A stretch of DNA of 64,000 bases from Nocardioides glacieisoli. GTDB taxonomy: Bacteria > Actinomycetota > Actinomycetes > Propionibacteriales > Nocardioidaceae. Shown in pieces: positions 20,189-27,784 of this stretch (the first letter of the stretch is position 1; each line of letters starts with the position of its first letter). Both the position numbers and the translations under genes were made by a program. The notes below the pieces were generated by a model. The model saw only the letters and a program-made list of their open reading frames with translations, ran no database searches and was not told the DNA's origin. Where the stretch lies: assembly GCF_004137245.1 (NCBI RefSeq), contig NZ_SDWS01000002.1:248001-312000 (forward strand), given 5' to 3'.

Positions 20189-22237
20189 TCACCCGGCACG
20201 CTGGTGCGCGTCGGCGGCGAAGTACGCCCACAAGTAGGCCATCTGGGGCAGCCCGTTGTACACGGGCAACGTCGTCGCGACAGGCCTGAACCGGACGCGG
20301 CCGTCCGCGACCGTCCATCGCAAGGTGTCGGTGCTGCCGGCCGCGTCGTCGACGATCTCGACGCGGTCTCCGGTCACCGTCATCGCCGCTTCCCAGCCCA
20401 CCTGCCACACCCCGTCCGAGCCGAGGTAGGCCTGGCTGAACTGGCCGTCCTCGAAGGTGGTGCGCGTCCGGACGCCCTCGGCGCCGATCTCCTCCGAGGC
20501 GAAGAACCTCTCGGCGAGGCCGTCGAAGCCGCCCTCGGCCAGTGCTCGACGGATCTCGGTGCGGGAGAGGTCGGCCTCCCACACTCCCTCCAGCCCGGCG
20601 TCGCTCGCCCCGGTGCCCGTCCCGGGATCGGGTGCCTTCGTGGGTGACGGAACCGCCCCGAGCTCGGCCAGGTCGGTCGTCCAGTCCGTGGTCTGGCCGG
20701 CGAGGCAGTCCTGCTCCTCGGCGCTGAGGTCGAGGTCGTCGAGCCAGGCGCCGCGGATCGACACCAGGCAGTCGGACCCCACCACGTTGTGCCCGCCGGT
20801 CGGGTCCACCACGAGGGTGAGCCCGCTCAGCCCGGCCAGGCCGTCGCGCACCACGGCCTCCGGGGAGTAGGGCGTGAACGCCCCCACCATCGTGAGCACC
20901 GGGATGTCGGACTGCACCGGGGCGTCGACATCGGCAGCGTCCTCCACGGTGACGGGCCACGCGTCGCAGACGTCGACGTAGGGGCTGTTGCCGTACGCGG
21001 CGGCGAGGGCCGTCCCCTCCGTGCCGGCCGCGCTGGTGGTCTCGGCTGCGTCGTGCCTCGGTGCGATGTCGTGGCACAGCACCGACCACGCGGTGCCCAT
21101 GCTGGCGCGGTGCTGGGGCAGGCACTTGGGCAGGTAGCCCAGGCAGTACGTCGGCGAGCCGGCGACCACCGTGGTGAGCGTGTCGGCCAGCTGGTCGAGG
21201 CGTCCGGAGGCGGCGCCGTCCAGGATCGCAGGGACCGATGCTGCTCGCATGAACGAGCCGCTGCTCCCGCCGTCGGACAGCATCCCGCGCAGCAACCGCA
21301 GCAGCAGCGCGTCGTCGACGAGCACGTCGACGGGCTCCTGTCCTGTGGCCGTCATCGCCACGGTGACCGGGTCGTCGCCGAGCGCGGTGAGCGCCTTGTC
21401 CAGCAGCATGTCGGCGTCCGGGAAGGCGTCAGCACAGGTGTTGTCGGAGGCGCACGCTGCCAGGACAGTGGCCAGGCTCTCGCGAGTGCTCTCCACGGCC
21501 AGGAGCCGCGGGTCGGCACCGGGGACCTCGGGCGAGTCGAGCAACACCGACCGCACGTGGTCGGTGCCCTGGCGCATCATCTCGAGCGCGATGCGGGACG
21601 CCGTGCCGTAGGAGACGACGTTCCACTCCTCGATCCCCAGGGCCGTGCGCAGGTCCTCGGCGTCTGCCGCCATCGCGGTGAGGTGGTAGGCGGACAGGTC
21701 GACCCCGTCCGCGGTGAGGCGCTCGTGGCAGGCGGCGACCGCGTCGAGGAAGGTGGTGCGCGTCTGCACGTCGTCGGTGGCCGTCGCCAGCGTGGTCGCG
21801 CGGATCTCGTCCACCTCGGGACACGCGAGGCTCGGCTCGGAGTGGCCGACGCCGCGGGTGTCCATCAGGATCACCTCACGTCCGACCCGTTGCGCGAGCG
21901 GCGCGATGCCACCGTAGTTGGGCAGGCTGGCGAGGTCCGTGCCGGCGACGAACATCGGGTCCTCGTGCAGCACCTCGGGCGGCTCGATGCGCGCCACGAA
22001 GAGGCGTACGTCGTTCCCGGCCGCGGCCCGGTCCTCCGGCACGGTCAGGAAGCCGCAGGTGACCTCGCCGACGACGACCGACGCCACGTCCGCGGGGCAG
22101 TCGGTCTCGGCGAAGGCGGCGGCGGACGCGGTGCCGCCGAGGGTGGACGCGGTCGGCTCAGGGGTCTCCGTGTCGGCCGCCGTGCAACCGCCGAGGACGA
22201 TCACCAGCGTCAGCGCAAGTGCTGCGACCCGCGTCAC
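20189..22237 (-). CDS. Lipoprotein: alpha/beta-hydrolase domain, triad degenerate, plus C-terminal beta domain
   Basis: A 682-residue protein. The lipobox LGGC at about residues 15-18 predicts anchoring to the outer face of the membrane. Residues about 40-530 follow the TAP-like/tripeptidyl-peptidase alpha/beta-hydrolase family. The nucleophile elbow reads VVSYGT, with Ser209 but Val in place of the first Gly. The position where an acid is expected reads GAFTPYSP (Thr455), while His483 in GGHN is kept. Activity is therefore doubtful. Residues about 549-682 (GLEGVWEADLSRTEI onward) match the domain of the 22234 lipoprotein. GTG start overlaps the upstream stop (GTGA). Confidence 0.75.
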   Translation of the reverse strand: MTRVAALALTLVIVLGGCTAADTETPEPTASTLGGTASAAAFAETDCPADVASVVVGEVTCGFLTVPEDRAAAGNDVRLFVARIEPPEVLHEDPMFVAGTDLASLPNYGGIAPLAQRVGREVILMDTRGVGHSEPSLACPEVDEIRATTLATATDDVQTRTTFLDAVAACHERLTADGVDLSAYHLTAMAADAEDLRTALGIEEWNVVSYGTASRIALEMMRQGTDHVRSVLLDSPEVPGADPRLLAVESTRESLATVLAACASDNTCADAFPDADMLLDKALTALGDDPVTVAMTATGQEPVDVLVDDALLLRLLRGMLSDGGSSGSFMRAASVPAILDGAASGRLDQLADTLTTVVAGSPTYCLGYLPKCLPQHRASMGTAWSVLCHDIAPRHDAAETTSAAGTEGTALAAAYGNSPYVDVCDAWPVTVEDAADVDAPVQSDIPVLTMVGAFTPYSPEAVVRDGLAGLSGLTLVVDPTGGHNVVGSDCLVSIRGAWLDDLDLSAEEQDCLAGQTTDWTTDLAELGAVPSPTKAPDPGTGTGASDAGLEGVWEADLSRTEIRRALAEGGFDGLAERFFASEEIGAEGVRTRTTFEDGQFSQAYLGSDGVWQVGWEAAMTVTGDRVEIVDDAAGSTDTLRWTVADGRVRFRPVATTLPVYNGLPQMAYLWAYFAADAHQRAG

Positions 22238-22818
22238 GACATGCTCCGGAAGGAACTCGCGGTGTAGAGGCCGCGCAGGAAGGTCTCGGCGGGCACGCCC
22301 TCGTAGGGCGGTTCGGTCGTCGAGACCAGGTCGAGGGTGAGCTCGTCGCCGGCGACCTTCCAGCGGAAGGTGTTCCTCCCGCCGGAGCTCGGCCGGACGA
22401 CCACCTTCGTGCCGTCGAGCTCGAAGCTCCCGCGATCCGCCAACGCAGTGGCCCCGCCGTCGATGCTGCTCGACAGGGTCCAGAAGCCCCCACCGAGCTC
22501 GAGGGTCAGGTCCACCGCGTCTCCGTACTCGGACAGGAACGTGTCGGCATGAGTTCCGAGGCCGTGCGCCGCCAGGACCCGGCGGAAGTCGGCCGCGGCC
22601 AGGGTCGGGGTGGTCCAGGTGCCGTCGATCGGGGTGGCTTCAGCCGCCTCGGTCTCAGTCTCGGGTTCCGGCGGGGCCTCGGTCGAGCTGGAGGTCGGTG
22701 TGTTCGCGTCCTCCGGCGAGCCGCCGTCGGACGACCCGCAGCCGGCGGTGAGGGTGAGCACACCCAGCACGGCGACGGCCACGGTGCGGTGGCGTGGCGA
22801 GCGGTGGCGCTTGATCAT
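22234..22818 (-). CDS. Lipoprotein with lipocalin-like beta domain, first gene of sigma operon
   Basis: A 194-residue protein. The lipobox TAGC follows a basic, hydrophobic signal. A Ser/Thr/Glu/Pro-rich linker (about 28-62) leads to a domain of about 130 residues that starts IDGTWTTPTLAAADFRRVL. It shares segment order and ending (a Trp/Tyr-rich close after a Pro-Pro-Tyr/Pro-Val-Tyr turn) with the end of the 20189 protein. GAGGA precedes the ATG. The function is unknown; an extracytoplasmic sensor or sigma-regulon client is possible. Confidence 0.75.
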   Translation of the reverse strand: MIKRHRSPRHRTVAVAVLGVLTLTAGCGSSDGGSPEDANTPTSSSTEAPPEPETETEAAEATPIDGTWTTPTLAAADFRRVLAAHGLGTHADTFLSEYGDAVDLTLELGGGFWTLSSSIDGGATALADRGSFELDGTKVVVRPSSGGRNTFRWKVAGDELTLDLVSTTEPPYEGVPAETFLRGLYTASSFRSMS

Positions 22819-22903
22819 GATGATCGTCCTCGGGGTCGGTGGTCCCTTGTCGACTCATACAGGACCGGCGCCCTCGTCCACCTTTACCGCGGCACATACT
22901 TCC

Positions 22904-22932
22904 TTGTGAGTGAGTGCTCACTCACTTAGACT
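22904..22932 (+). promoter_or_regulatory. tetR promoter with embedded 20-bp operator
   Basis: TTGTGA (22904-22909), a 17-bp spacer and TAGACT (22927-22932) form a good promoter. The operator GTGAGTGAG-TG-CTCACTCAC (22906-22925) is a palindrome with 9-bp arms lying between and across these elements, so bound repressor would block RNA polymerase. The start codon is 7 nt beyond the -10 hexamer. Confidence 0.85.
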
Positions 22933-22939
22933 CGCCGGC

Positions 22940-23530
22940 GTGACTCCGCGTGCCCGCCCGATGACCCCCGACGACCGCCGCGCGGCCCTCGTCGAGGCCA
23001 CCGTCCCGCTGCTGCTCGAGCACGGGCGCAGCGTGACGACCAAGCAGATCGCCGACGCGGCAGGTGTCGCGGAGGGCACGATCTTCCGGGTCTTCGACTC
23101 CAAGGACGACCTGGTCACCGCCGCGGTGGAGGAGGCGCTCGACATGGAGCCCTTCTTCGCCGACCTCGAGTCGATCGACCTCGACCAGGACCTGCGCGCA
23201 CGCCTGACCGACCTCTGTCGTCACCTGCAGGACCGCTTCCGCGGGATCTTCCTGCTGATGAGCGCGATGGGGATGGTCGGCCCGCCCAAGGCCCACCGGC
23301 ACATGGAGGAGGGCCGTCGTCGCGCCGAGAAGATCATGGTGGCCGTGGTCGAGGCTGACGCCGACCAGCTCACCTGCACCCCGGTCCAGCTCGTGCACAT
23401 GCTCCGGATGCTCACGTTCTCCGGGACCCACCCCCACATCAGCGACGGGCACATCCTCACGCCCGACCAGATCGTCGGGACGCTGCTCGACGGCGTACTG
23501 AAGAAGCCGCAGAAGAAGAAGGACTCCTGA
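22940..23530 (+). CDS. TetR-family repressor of the ABC exporter operon
   Basis: A 196-residue protein. The N-terminal helix-turn-helix includes VTTKQIADAAGVAEGTIFRVFDSKDDLVTAAVEEAL, typical of TetR. The C-terminal ligand domain is of the TetR_C type. GTG 22940 is chosen from the leaderless promoter directly upstream; the longer frame would put the operator inside the gene. Its stop is directly followed by the ATG of the ABC subunit, so it heads a three-gene operon and most likely represses it until a drug-like ligand binds. Confidence 0.92.
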   Translation: MTPRARPMTPDDRRAALVEATVPLLLEHGRSVTTKQIADAAGVAEGTIFRVFDSKDDLVTAAVEEALDMEPFFADLESIDLDQDLRARLTDLCRHLQDRFRGIFLLMSAMGMVGPPKAHRHMEEGRRRAEKIMVAVVEADADQLTCTPVQLVHMLRMLTFSGTHPHISDGHILTPDQIVGTLLDGVLKKPQKKKDS

Positions 23531-25264
23531 ATGCTGCTCCGCCTCGTCCGCACCTACCTCCGGCCGTACGCCGCTCCGCTGGCGGCTGTCGTCGCGCTCC
23601 AGTTCGTCGGCACCATGGCCGCGCTCTACCTGCCGAGCCTCAACGCCGACATCATCGACAGGGGCGTCGTCACCGGCGACACCGGCTACATCGTCCGCCA
23701 CGGCGGGCTGATGCTCGCGGTCTCGCTCGTCCAGATCGTCTGCTCGGTCATCGCCGTCTGGTTCTCGGCGCGCAACGCGATGGGCTTCGGCCGCGACCTG
23801 CGAGCCGCGATCTTCCACCGGGTCGGCACGTTCTCCGCCCGTGAGGTGCAGCAGTTCGGCGCGCCCTCGCTCATCACCCGCGAGACCAACGACGTCCAGC
23901 AGGTGCAGATGCTCGTGCTGATGGCCGGCACGCTGCTCGTCGCCGCGCCGATCATGATGGTCGGCGGCATCATCATGGCCGCCCGTGAGGACGTCGGCCT
24001 CTCGTGGCTGGTGCTCGCCGTCGTGCCCGTCCTCGGTGTCTCGATCGGCCTGCTCGTGCGCAAGATGGTGCCGAACTTCCGGCTCATGCAGGAGCGCATC
24101 GACGAGGTCAACCGCCTGCTGCGCGAGCAGATCACCGGCGTACGTGTCGTGCGGGCGTTCGTCCGCGAGGACCACGAGACGGCCCGGTTCGCCGACGCCA
24201 ACGCCCAGCTGACCGACGTCGCGGTCCGTGCCGGCCGGTGGCAGGCCGCGATGTTCCCGACGGTGATGATCGTCGCCAACGTCGCGACGGTCGGAGTGCT
24301 GTGGTTCGGCGGGCACCGGGTGGAGAACGGCCACATGGAGGTCGGCGCCCTGACGGCGTACATCTCCTACCTGATGCAGATCGTCATGTCCGTGATGATG
24401 GCGATGTTCATGCTGATGATGGTGCCGCGCGCGTCGGTCTGCGCCGACCGGATCACCGAGGTCCTCGACACCGACTCGTCCGTCGTGCCCCCGGCGAACC
24501 CGGTGACCGAGCTGCCCGCGCGCGTGGAGCTCGACCTGGACGCGGTCACGTTCGCCTATCCCGGCGCCGACGAGCCGGTGCTGCGGTCGGTGTCGCTCAC
24601 GGCCCGGCCGGGGGAGACCGTCGCGATCGTCGGGTCCACCGGCGCCGGCAAGTCGACGCTCGTCAACCTCGTGCCCCGGCTCTTCGACGCCACCTCCGGC
24701 ACGGTCCGGATCGGCGGCGTGGACGTGCGCGAGATCGACTCCGAGGTCCTCTGGTCCCGGCTCGGGCTGGTGCCGCAGAAGGCCTTCCTCTTCCGCGGGA
24801 CCGTGGCCGACAACCTGCGCTACGGCAGGCCCGATGCCACCGAGGACGAGATGTGGGAGGCCCTCGAGATCGCCCAGGCCAAGGACTTCGTCGAGGCGAT
24901 GCCCGACGGTCTCGAGTCCGACATCGCCCAGGGCGGCTCGAACCTCAGTGGCGGCCAGCGCCAGCGGATGGCCATCGCGCGTGCGGTGATCCGGCAACCC
25001 GACGTCTACCTCTTCGACGACTCGTTCTCCGCGCTCGACCTCACCACCGACGCCCGGCTCCGCGCCGCGCTCAGACCCGTGACCCGCGACGCGACGGTGG
25101 TGATCGTGGCGCAGCGCGTCGCGACCATCCGCCACGCCGACCGGATCGTCGTGATGGAGGACGGCGCCGTCGTCGGCACCGGCACCCACGACGAGCTCCT
25201 CGCGACCTGCGGGACCTATCAGGAGATCGTCCAGTCCCAGCTCACCGCGGAGGAGGTTGCCTGA
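23531..25264 (+). CDS. Heterodimeric ABC exporter subunit with degenerate Walker B
   Basis: A 577-residue half-transporter: six membrane helices (about 1-320) and an ATPase domain. Walker A is GSTGAGKST (about 368-376), the signature is the canonical LSGGQ, and Walker B reads YLFDDSFSALD with Asp497 where the catalytic Glu should be. This is the non-catalytic site half of asymmetric exporters of the TM287/288 or LmrCD kind. The stop overlaps the partner's start (TGATG). The likely role is multidrug or lipid export. Confidence 0.92.
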   Translation: MLLRLVRTYLRPYAAPLAAVVALQFVGTMAALYLPSLNADIIDRGVVTGDTGYIVRHGGLMLAVSLVQIVCSVIAVWFSARNAMGFGRDLRAAIFHRVGTFSAREVQQFGAPSLITRETNDVQQVQMLVLMAGTLLVAAPIMMVGGIIMAAREDVGLSWLVLAVVPVLGVSIGLLVRKMVPNFRLMQERIDEVNRLLREQITGVRVVRAFVREDHETARFADANAQLTDVAVRAGRWQAAMFPTVMIVANVATVGVLWFGGHRVENGHMEVGALTAYISYLMQIVMSVMMAMFMLMMVPRASVCADRITEVLDTDSSVVPPANPVTELPARVELDLDAVTFAYPGADEPVLRSVSLTARPGETVAIVGSTGAGKSTLVNLVPRLFDATSGTVRIGGVDVREIDSEVLWSRLGLVPQKAFLFRGTVADNLRYGRPDATEDEMWEALEIAQAKDFVEAMPDGLESDIAQGGSNLSGGQRQRMAIARAVIRQPDVYLFDDSFSALDLTTDARLRAALRPVTRDATVVIVAQRVATIRHADRIVVMEDGAVVGTGTHDELLATCGTYQEIVQSQLTAEEVA

Positions 25265-27264
25265 TGAGCACCGACACCACCACCGACGCGAAGGGCGAGC
25301 CCGGGACCCTCAAGGAGACCGAGCGCATCGACGCCGGCCCGGGACCGGGCCGCGGCCCGATGGGCGGCGGGATGATCGGCCAGAAGGCCGACACCTTCTG
25401 GCCCTCGCTGAAGCGGCTCTTCGCCCGGCTCCGGCCCGAGCGCGCCAAGACGTACGCCGTCCTCGCGCTGACCGTGGTCAGCGTGGTCCTCACCGCCGTC
25501 GGTCCCAAGATCCTGGGGCTCGCGACCGACCTGATCTTCGCCGGCCTGATCGGTCGCGACGTGCTCGGCTCCGGCGCGACGCAGGAGCAGGCGATCGAGG
25601 CCCTGCGCGCCCGGGGCGAGAGCCGCCAGGCCGACATGCTCGAGTCGATGAAGCTCACCGACGGCGTCAACTTCTCGGCCGTCGCCGACGTCCTGCTGAT
25701 CGTGCTCGCGATCTACGTCGCGGCCTCCCTGCTTGCGTGGCTCGGCGGCTACCTCCTCAACGACGTCGTGCAGGGCACGGTCCTGCGAATGCGCTCCGAG
25801 GTCGAGGACAAGGTCCACCGGCTGCCGCTCGGCTACTTCGACAAGCAGCCGCGCGGCGAGCTGCTGAGCCGCGTCACCAACGACATCGACAACGTCAGCC
25901 AGACGCTCCAGCAGACGATGAGCCAGCTGCTCAACTCGCTGCTGACGGTCGTCGCGGTGCTGGTCATGATGTTCTACATCTCGCCGCTGCTCGCGATGGT
26001 CGCGCTGGTGTCGGTGCCGATCTCGATGTTCGTCACCGGCGCGGTGATGAAGCGCTCGCAGGGGATGTTCATCCAGCAGTGGCGCCGCACCGGCACCCTC
26101 AACGCCCACATCGAGGAGACCTTCTCCGGGCACTCGATCGTCAAGGTCTTCGGTCGCCAGGCCGAGGCCGAGCGGGTGTTCGCCCAGCAGAACGACGAGC
26201 TCTACGAGGCGTCGTACGGTGCCCAGTTCGTCAGTGGCCTGATCATGCCGATCATGATGTTCGTCGGGAACCTCAACTACGTCGTGATCGCCGTGCTCGG
26301 CGGTCTCCGCGTCGCCAGCGGCACCATGTCGCTCGGGGACGTGCAGGCCTTCATCCAGTACTCCCGCCAGTTCACCCAGCCGCTCACGCAGGTCGCCTCG
26401 ATGATCAACCTGCTCCAGTCGGGTGTCGCGTCGGCCGAGCGGGTCTTCGAGCTGCTCGACGCCCCCGAGGAGGTCGAGGAGGAGCACGGTCGCGCCGCTG
26501 CGATCGAGGACGCGCACGGCGAGGTGCGGTTCGAGGACGTGTCGTTCTCCTACGACCCCGAGCGGCCGCTCATCTCCGGCCTGTCGCTGGTGGCCCAGCC
26601 CGGCAGCACCGTCGCGATCGTCGGTCCGACAGGCGCCGGCAAGACCACGATGGTCAACCTGGTCATGCGGTTCTACGACCCGCAGTCGGGCCGGATCCTC
26701 ATCGACGGCGTCGACATCACCTCGATCCCGCGCGGCGCGTTGCGCAGCCGGATCGGGATGGTGCTGCAGGACACCTGGCTCTTCGCCGGGTCCATCCGCG
26801 ACAACATCGCCTACGGCCGGCCGGGTGCCACCGAGGAGCAGATCCTCGAGGCGGCACGGGCGACCTTCGTCGACCGGTTCGTGCACTCGCTGCCGGACGG
26901 CTACGACACGGTCATCGACGAGGACGGCTCGAACCTCTCCGCGGGTGAGCGCCAGCTCGTCACGATCGCGCGCGCGTTCCTGTCCGACCCGGCGCTCCTG
27001 ATCCTCGACGAGGCGACCTCCTCGGTCGACACCCGCACCGAGCTGCTGCTCCAGCAGGCGATGGCGGCGCTGCGCTCGGACCGTACGTCGTTCGTGATCG
27101 CGCACCGGCTCTCCACCATCCGCGACGCCGACCTCATCCTGGTGATGGAGGACGGCTCGATCGTGGAGCAGGGCTCGCACGACGAGCTGCTCGCGGTGGA
27201 CGGCGCCTACGCACGGCTCTACCGCTCGCAGTTCGAGTCGCCGGTCGAGGAGGCCGTGGGCTGA
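25264..27264 (+). CDS. Heterodimeric ABC exporter subunit with catalytic Walker B
   Basis: A 666-residue partner subunit. A Gly/Pro-rich N-terminal extension of about 45 residues precedes six helices, with a longer loop after helix 1. Walker A is GPTGAGKTT, Walker B is LILDEATSSVD with catalytic Glu583, and the signature is the altered LSAGE (558-562). Together with the 23531 subunit this gives one canonical site (its Walker motifs with the partner's LSGGQ) and one degenerate site. It is translationally coupled to the first subunit and regulated by the TetR gene. Confidence 0.93.
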   Translation: MSTDTTTDAKGEPGTLKETERIDAGPGPGRGPMGGGMIGQKADTFWPSLKRLFARLRPERAKTYAVLALTVVSVVLTAVGPKILGLATDLIFAGLIGRDVLGSGATQEQAIEALRARGESRQADMLESMKLTDGVNFSAVADVLLIVLAIYVAASLLAWLGGYLLNDVVQGTVLRMRSEVEDKVHRLPLGYFDKQPRGELLSRVTNDIDNVSQTLQQTMSQLLNSLLTVVAVLVMMFYISPLLAMVALVSVPISMFVTGAVMKRSQGMFIQQWRRTGTLNAHIEETFSGHSIVKVFGRQAEAERVFAQQNDELYEASYGAQFVSGLIMPIMMFVGNLNYVVIAVLGGLRVASGTMSLGDVQAFIQYSRQFTQPLTQVASMINLLQSGVASAERVFELLDAPEEVEEEHGRAAAIEDAHGEVRFEDVSFSYDPERPLISGLSLVAQPGSTVAIVGPTGAGKTTMVNLVMRFYDPQSGRILIDGVDITSIPRGALRSRIGMVLQDTWLFAGSIRDNIAYGRPGATEEQILEAARATFVDRFVHSLPDGYDTVIDEDGSNLSAGERQLVTIARAFLSDPALLILDEATSSVDTRTELLLQQAMAALRSDRTSFVIAHRLSTIRDADLILVMEDGSIVEQGSHDELLAVDGAYARLYRSQFESPVEEAVG

Positions 27265-27273
27265 GATATCCCA

Positions 27274-27302
27274 TTGAGCGACCCTGCGCTGCGACGTACG
27301 TT
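27274..27302 (+). promoter_or_regulatory. Strong promoter of the structured leader
   Basis: TTGAGC (27274-27279), exactly 17 bp, then TACGTT (27297-27302). Transcription would begin near 27309, just before the long Shine-Dalgarno at 27317. Confidence 0.65.
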
Positions 27303-27316
27303 GGTCGTACACAGAA

Positions 27317-27328
27317 GGGAGGTGATCC
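27317..27328 (+). promoter_or_regulatory. Extended Shine-Dalgarno complementary to the 16S rRNA 3' end
   Basis: GGGAGGTGATCC preceded by AGAA. Compared with AGAAAGGAGGTGATCC, the full complement of the conserved 16S 3' end, 15 of 16 bases match. This is far longer than the 4-6 bases of normal sites in this window. It lies 5 nt before a second short GAGGA adjacent to the ATG at 27334. Confidence 0.75.
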
Positions 27329-27333
27329 GAGGA

Positions 27334-27372
27334 ATGAGTTCTTTTCGGATGAGTGAGGTGGCTGCCCGCTAG
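27334..27372 (+). CDS. Twelve-residue leader ORF (MSSFRMSEVAAR)
   Basis: ATG to TAG in 13 codons, directly after the extended Shine-Dalgarno and a promoter, so it is very likely translated. The stop codon lies in the loop and 3' arm of the hairpin at 27360-27378, the geometry of a ribosome-sensing leader peptide. The sequence MSEVAAR also resembles the first residues of MerR/BldC-type helix-turn-helix proteins, so it could instead be the remnant of one. No known leader peptide is recognised. Confidence 0.55.
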   Translation: MSSFRMSEVAAR

Positions 27373-27378
27373 GCAGCC
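27360..27378 (+). ncRNA. Hairpin over the leader-ORF stop codon
   Basis: GGCTGCC, loop CGCTA, GGCAGCC: a perfect 7-bp stem containing the last codons and the TAG of the mini-ORF. A ribosome on the ORF would melt it. Confidence 0.6.
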
Positions 27379-27409
27379 CGGTCCGCCGACAGCTGCCGGC
27401 GAATCCATC

Positions 27410-27488
27410 GCAGCCACCCGACCCGCAGGCCCCCGGTGTCATCCGCCGGGGCCCCTCTCCGAGGGGCAGCAGGCCTGCGGGTCGCTGC
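27410..27488 (+). ncRNA. Multi-branched structured RNA
   Basis: The outer stem is GACCCGCAGGCC (27420-27431) with GGCCTGCGGGTC (27472-27483), 12 perfect pairs, extended by GCAGC (27410-27414) with GCTGC (27484-27488). Inside are two hairpins: CCCGG/CCGGG (27432-27450) and GCCCCTC-TCC-GAGGGGC (27451-27467). The result is a compact three-way junction of about 79 nt. It is not a known riboswitch, SRP RNA or tmRNA as far as I can tell. It is either part of a long leader of the MFS gene at 27785 or an independent small RNA. Confidence 0.55.
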
Positions 27489-27516
27489 ATGTCCGGGGTC
27501 GTGTTGCCGTGCCGTC

Positions 27517-27608
27517 GTAGTCCAGTGACTTCTGGCTGCCCGCCCTGGGTAGTCCAGTGACCTTTGGCTGTCCGGCGGCGCCGTCTCCGACCATCCCTCA
27601 CTGGACTA
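27517..27608. repeat. TAGTCC-type palindromic element with duplicated left arm
   Basis: Two direct copies of a 32-bp unit start at 27517 and 27549 (GTAGTCCAGTGAC-C/T-TYTGGCTG). The second TAGTCCAGTGA (27550-27560) is the exact inverse of TCACTGGACTA (27598-27608), giving an 11-bp stem with a 37-nt interior. The same TAGTCC...GGACTA ends occur at 29866 and 48598. Confidence 0.65.
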
Positions 27609-27610
27609 TC

Positions 27611-27672
27611 CCGGCCCCCGGCCCCCGGCCCCCGGCCCCCGGCCCCCGGCCTCCGGCCCCCGGCCCCCGGCC
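27611..27672. repeat. Tandem heptamer (GGCCCCC)n
   Basis: About eight copies of a 7-bp unit with one T variant, directly after the palindrome at 27517. It encodes PAPGPRP-like repeats only by chance and was not called as a gene. Such tracts change length by replication slippage. Confidence 0.85.
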
Positions 27673-27737
27673 GTACGCCGGTGTGGCACAGGTCTCGTCG
27701 CCCCCGGGTGGTCGGCCACGAAGCATCGACGTATGGT

Positions 27738-27773
27738 TGTTCTCAGCAACTATTGCGAACAGCAACCAAGATC
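27738..27773 (+). promoter_or_regulatory. Probable MarR operator region before the MFS gene
   Basis: An AT-richer stretch with two overlapping dyads of the MarR TTG/CAA kind: GTTG-N7-CAAC and TTGC-GAACA-GCAA, 12-47 bp before the start codon. The cognate repressor is probably the MarR gene downstream in the same operon. Confidence 0.45.
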
Positions 27774-27784
27774 GAAGGCACGCA

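Noticed and set aside
24004-27264. A plus-strand frame of 1086 codons reaching across both ABC genes
   Set aside because: Only its second part (from 25264) is a gene; the first part is a shifted reading of the first ABC subunit.
27317-27328. Possible fragment of a 16S rRNA gene
   Set aside because: The match is to the complement of the 16S 3' end and stops at 16 bases; it acts as a Shine-Dalgarno, not an rRNA remnant.
27557-27784. N-terminal extension of the MFS exporter rich in PAPGPRP
   Set aside because: It is a translation of the GGCCCCC array and palindrome; the first membrane helix and the likely operator place the start at GTG 27785.
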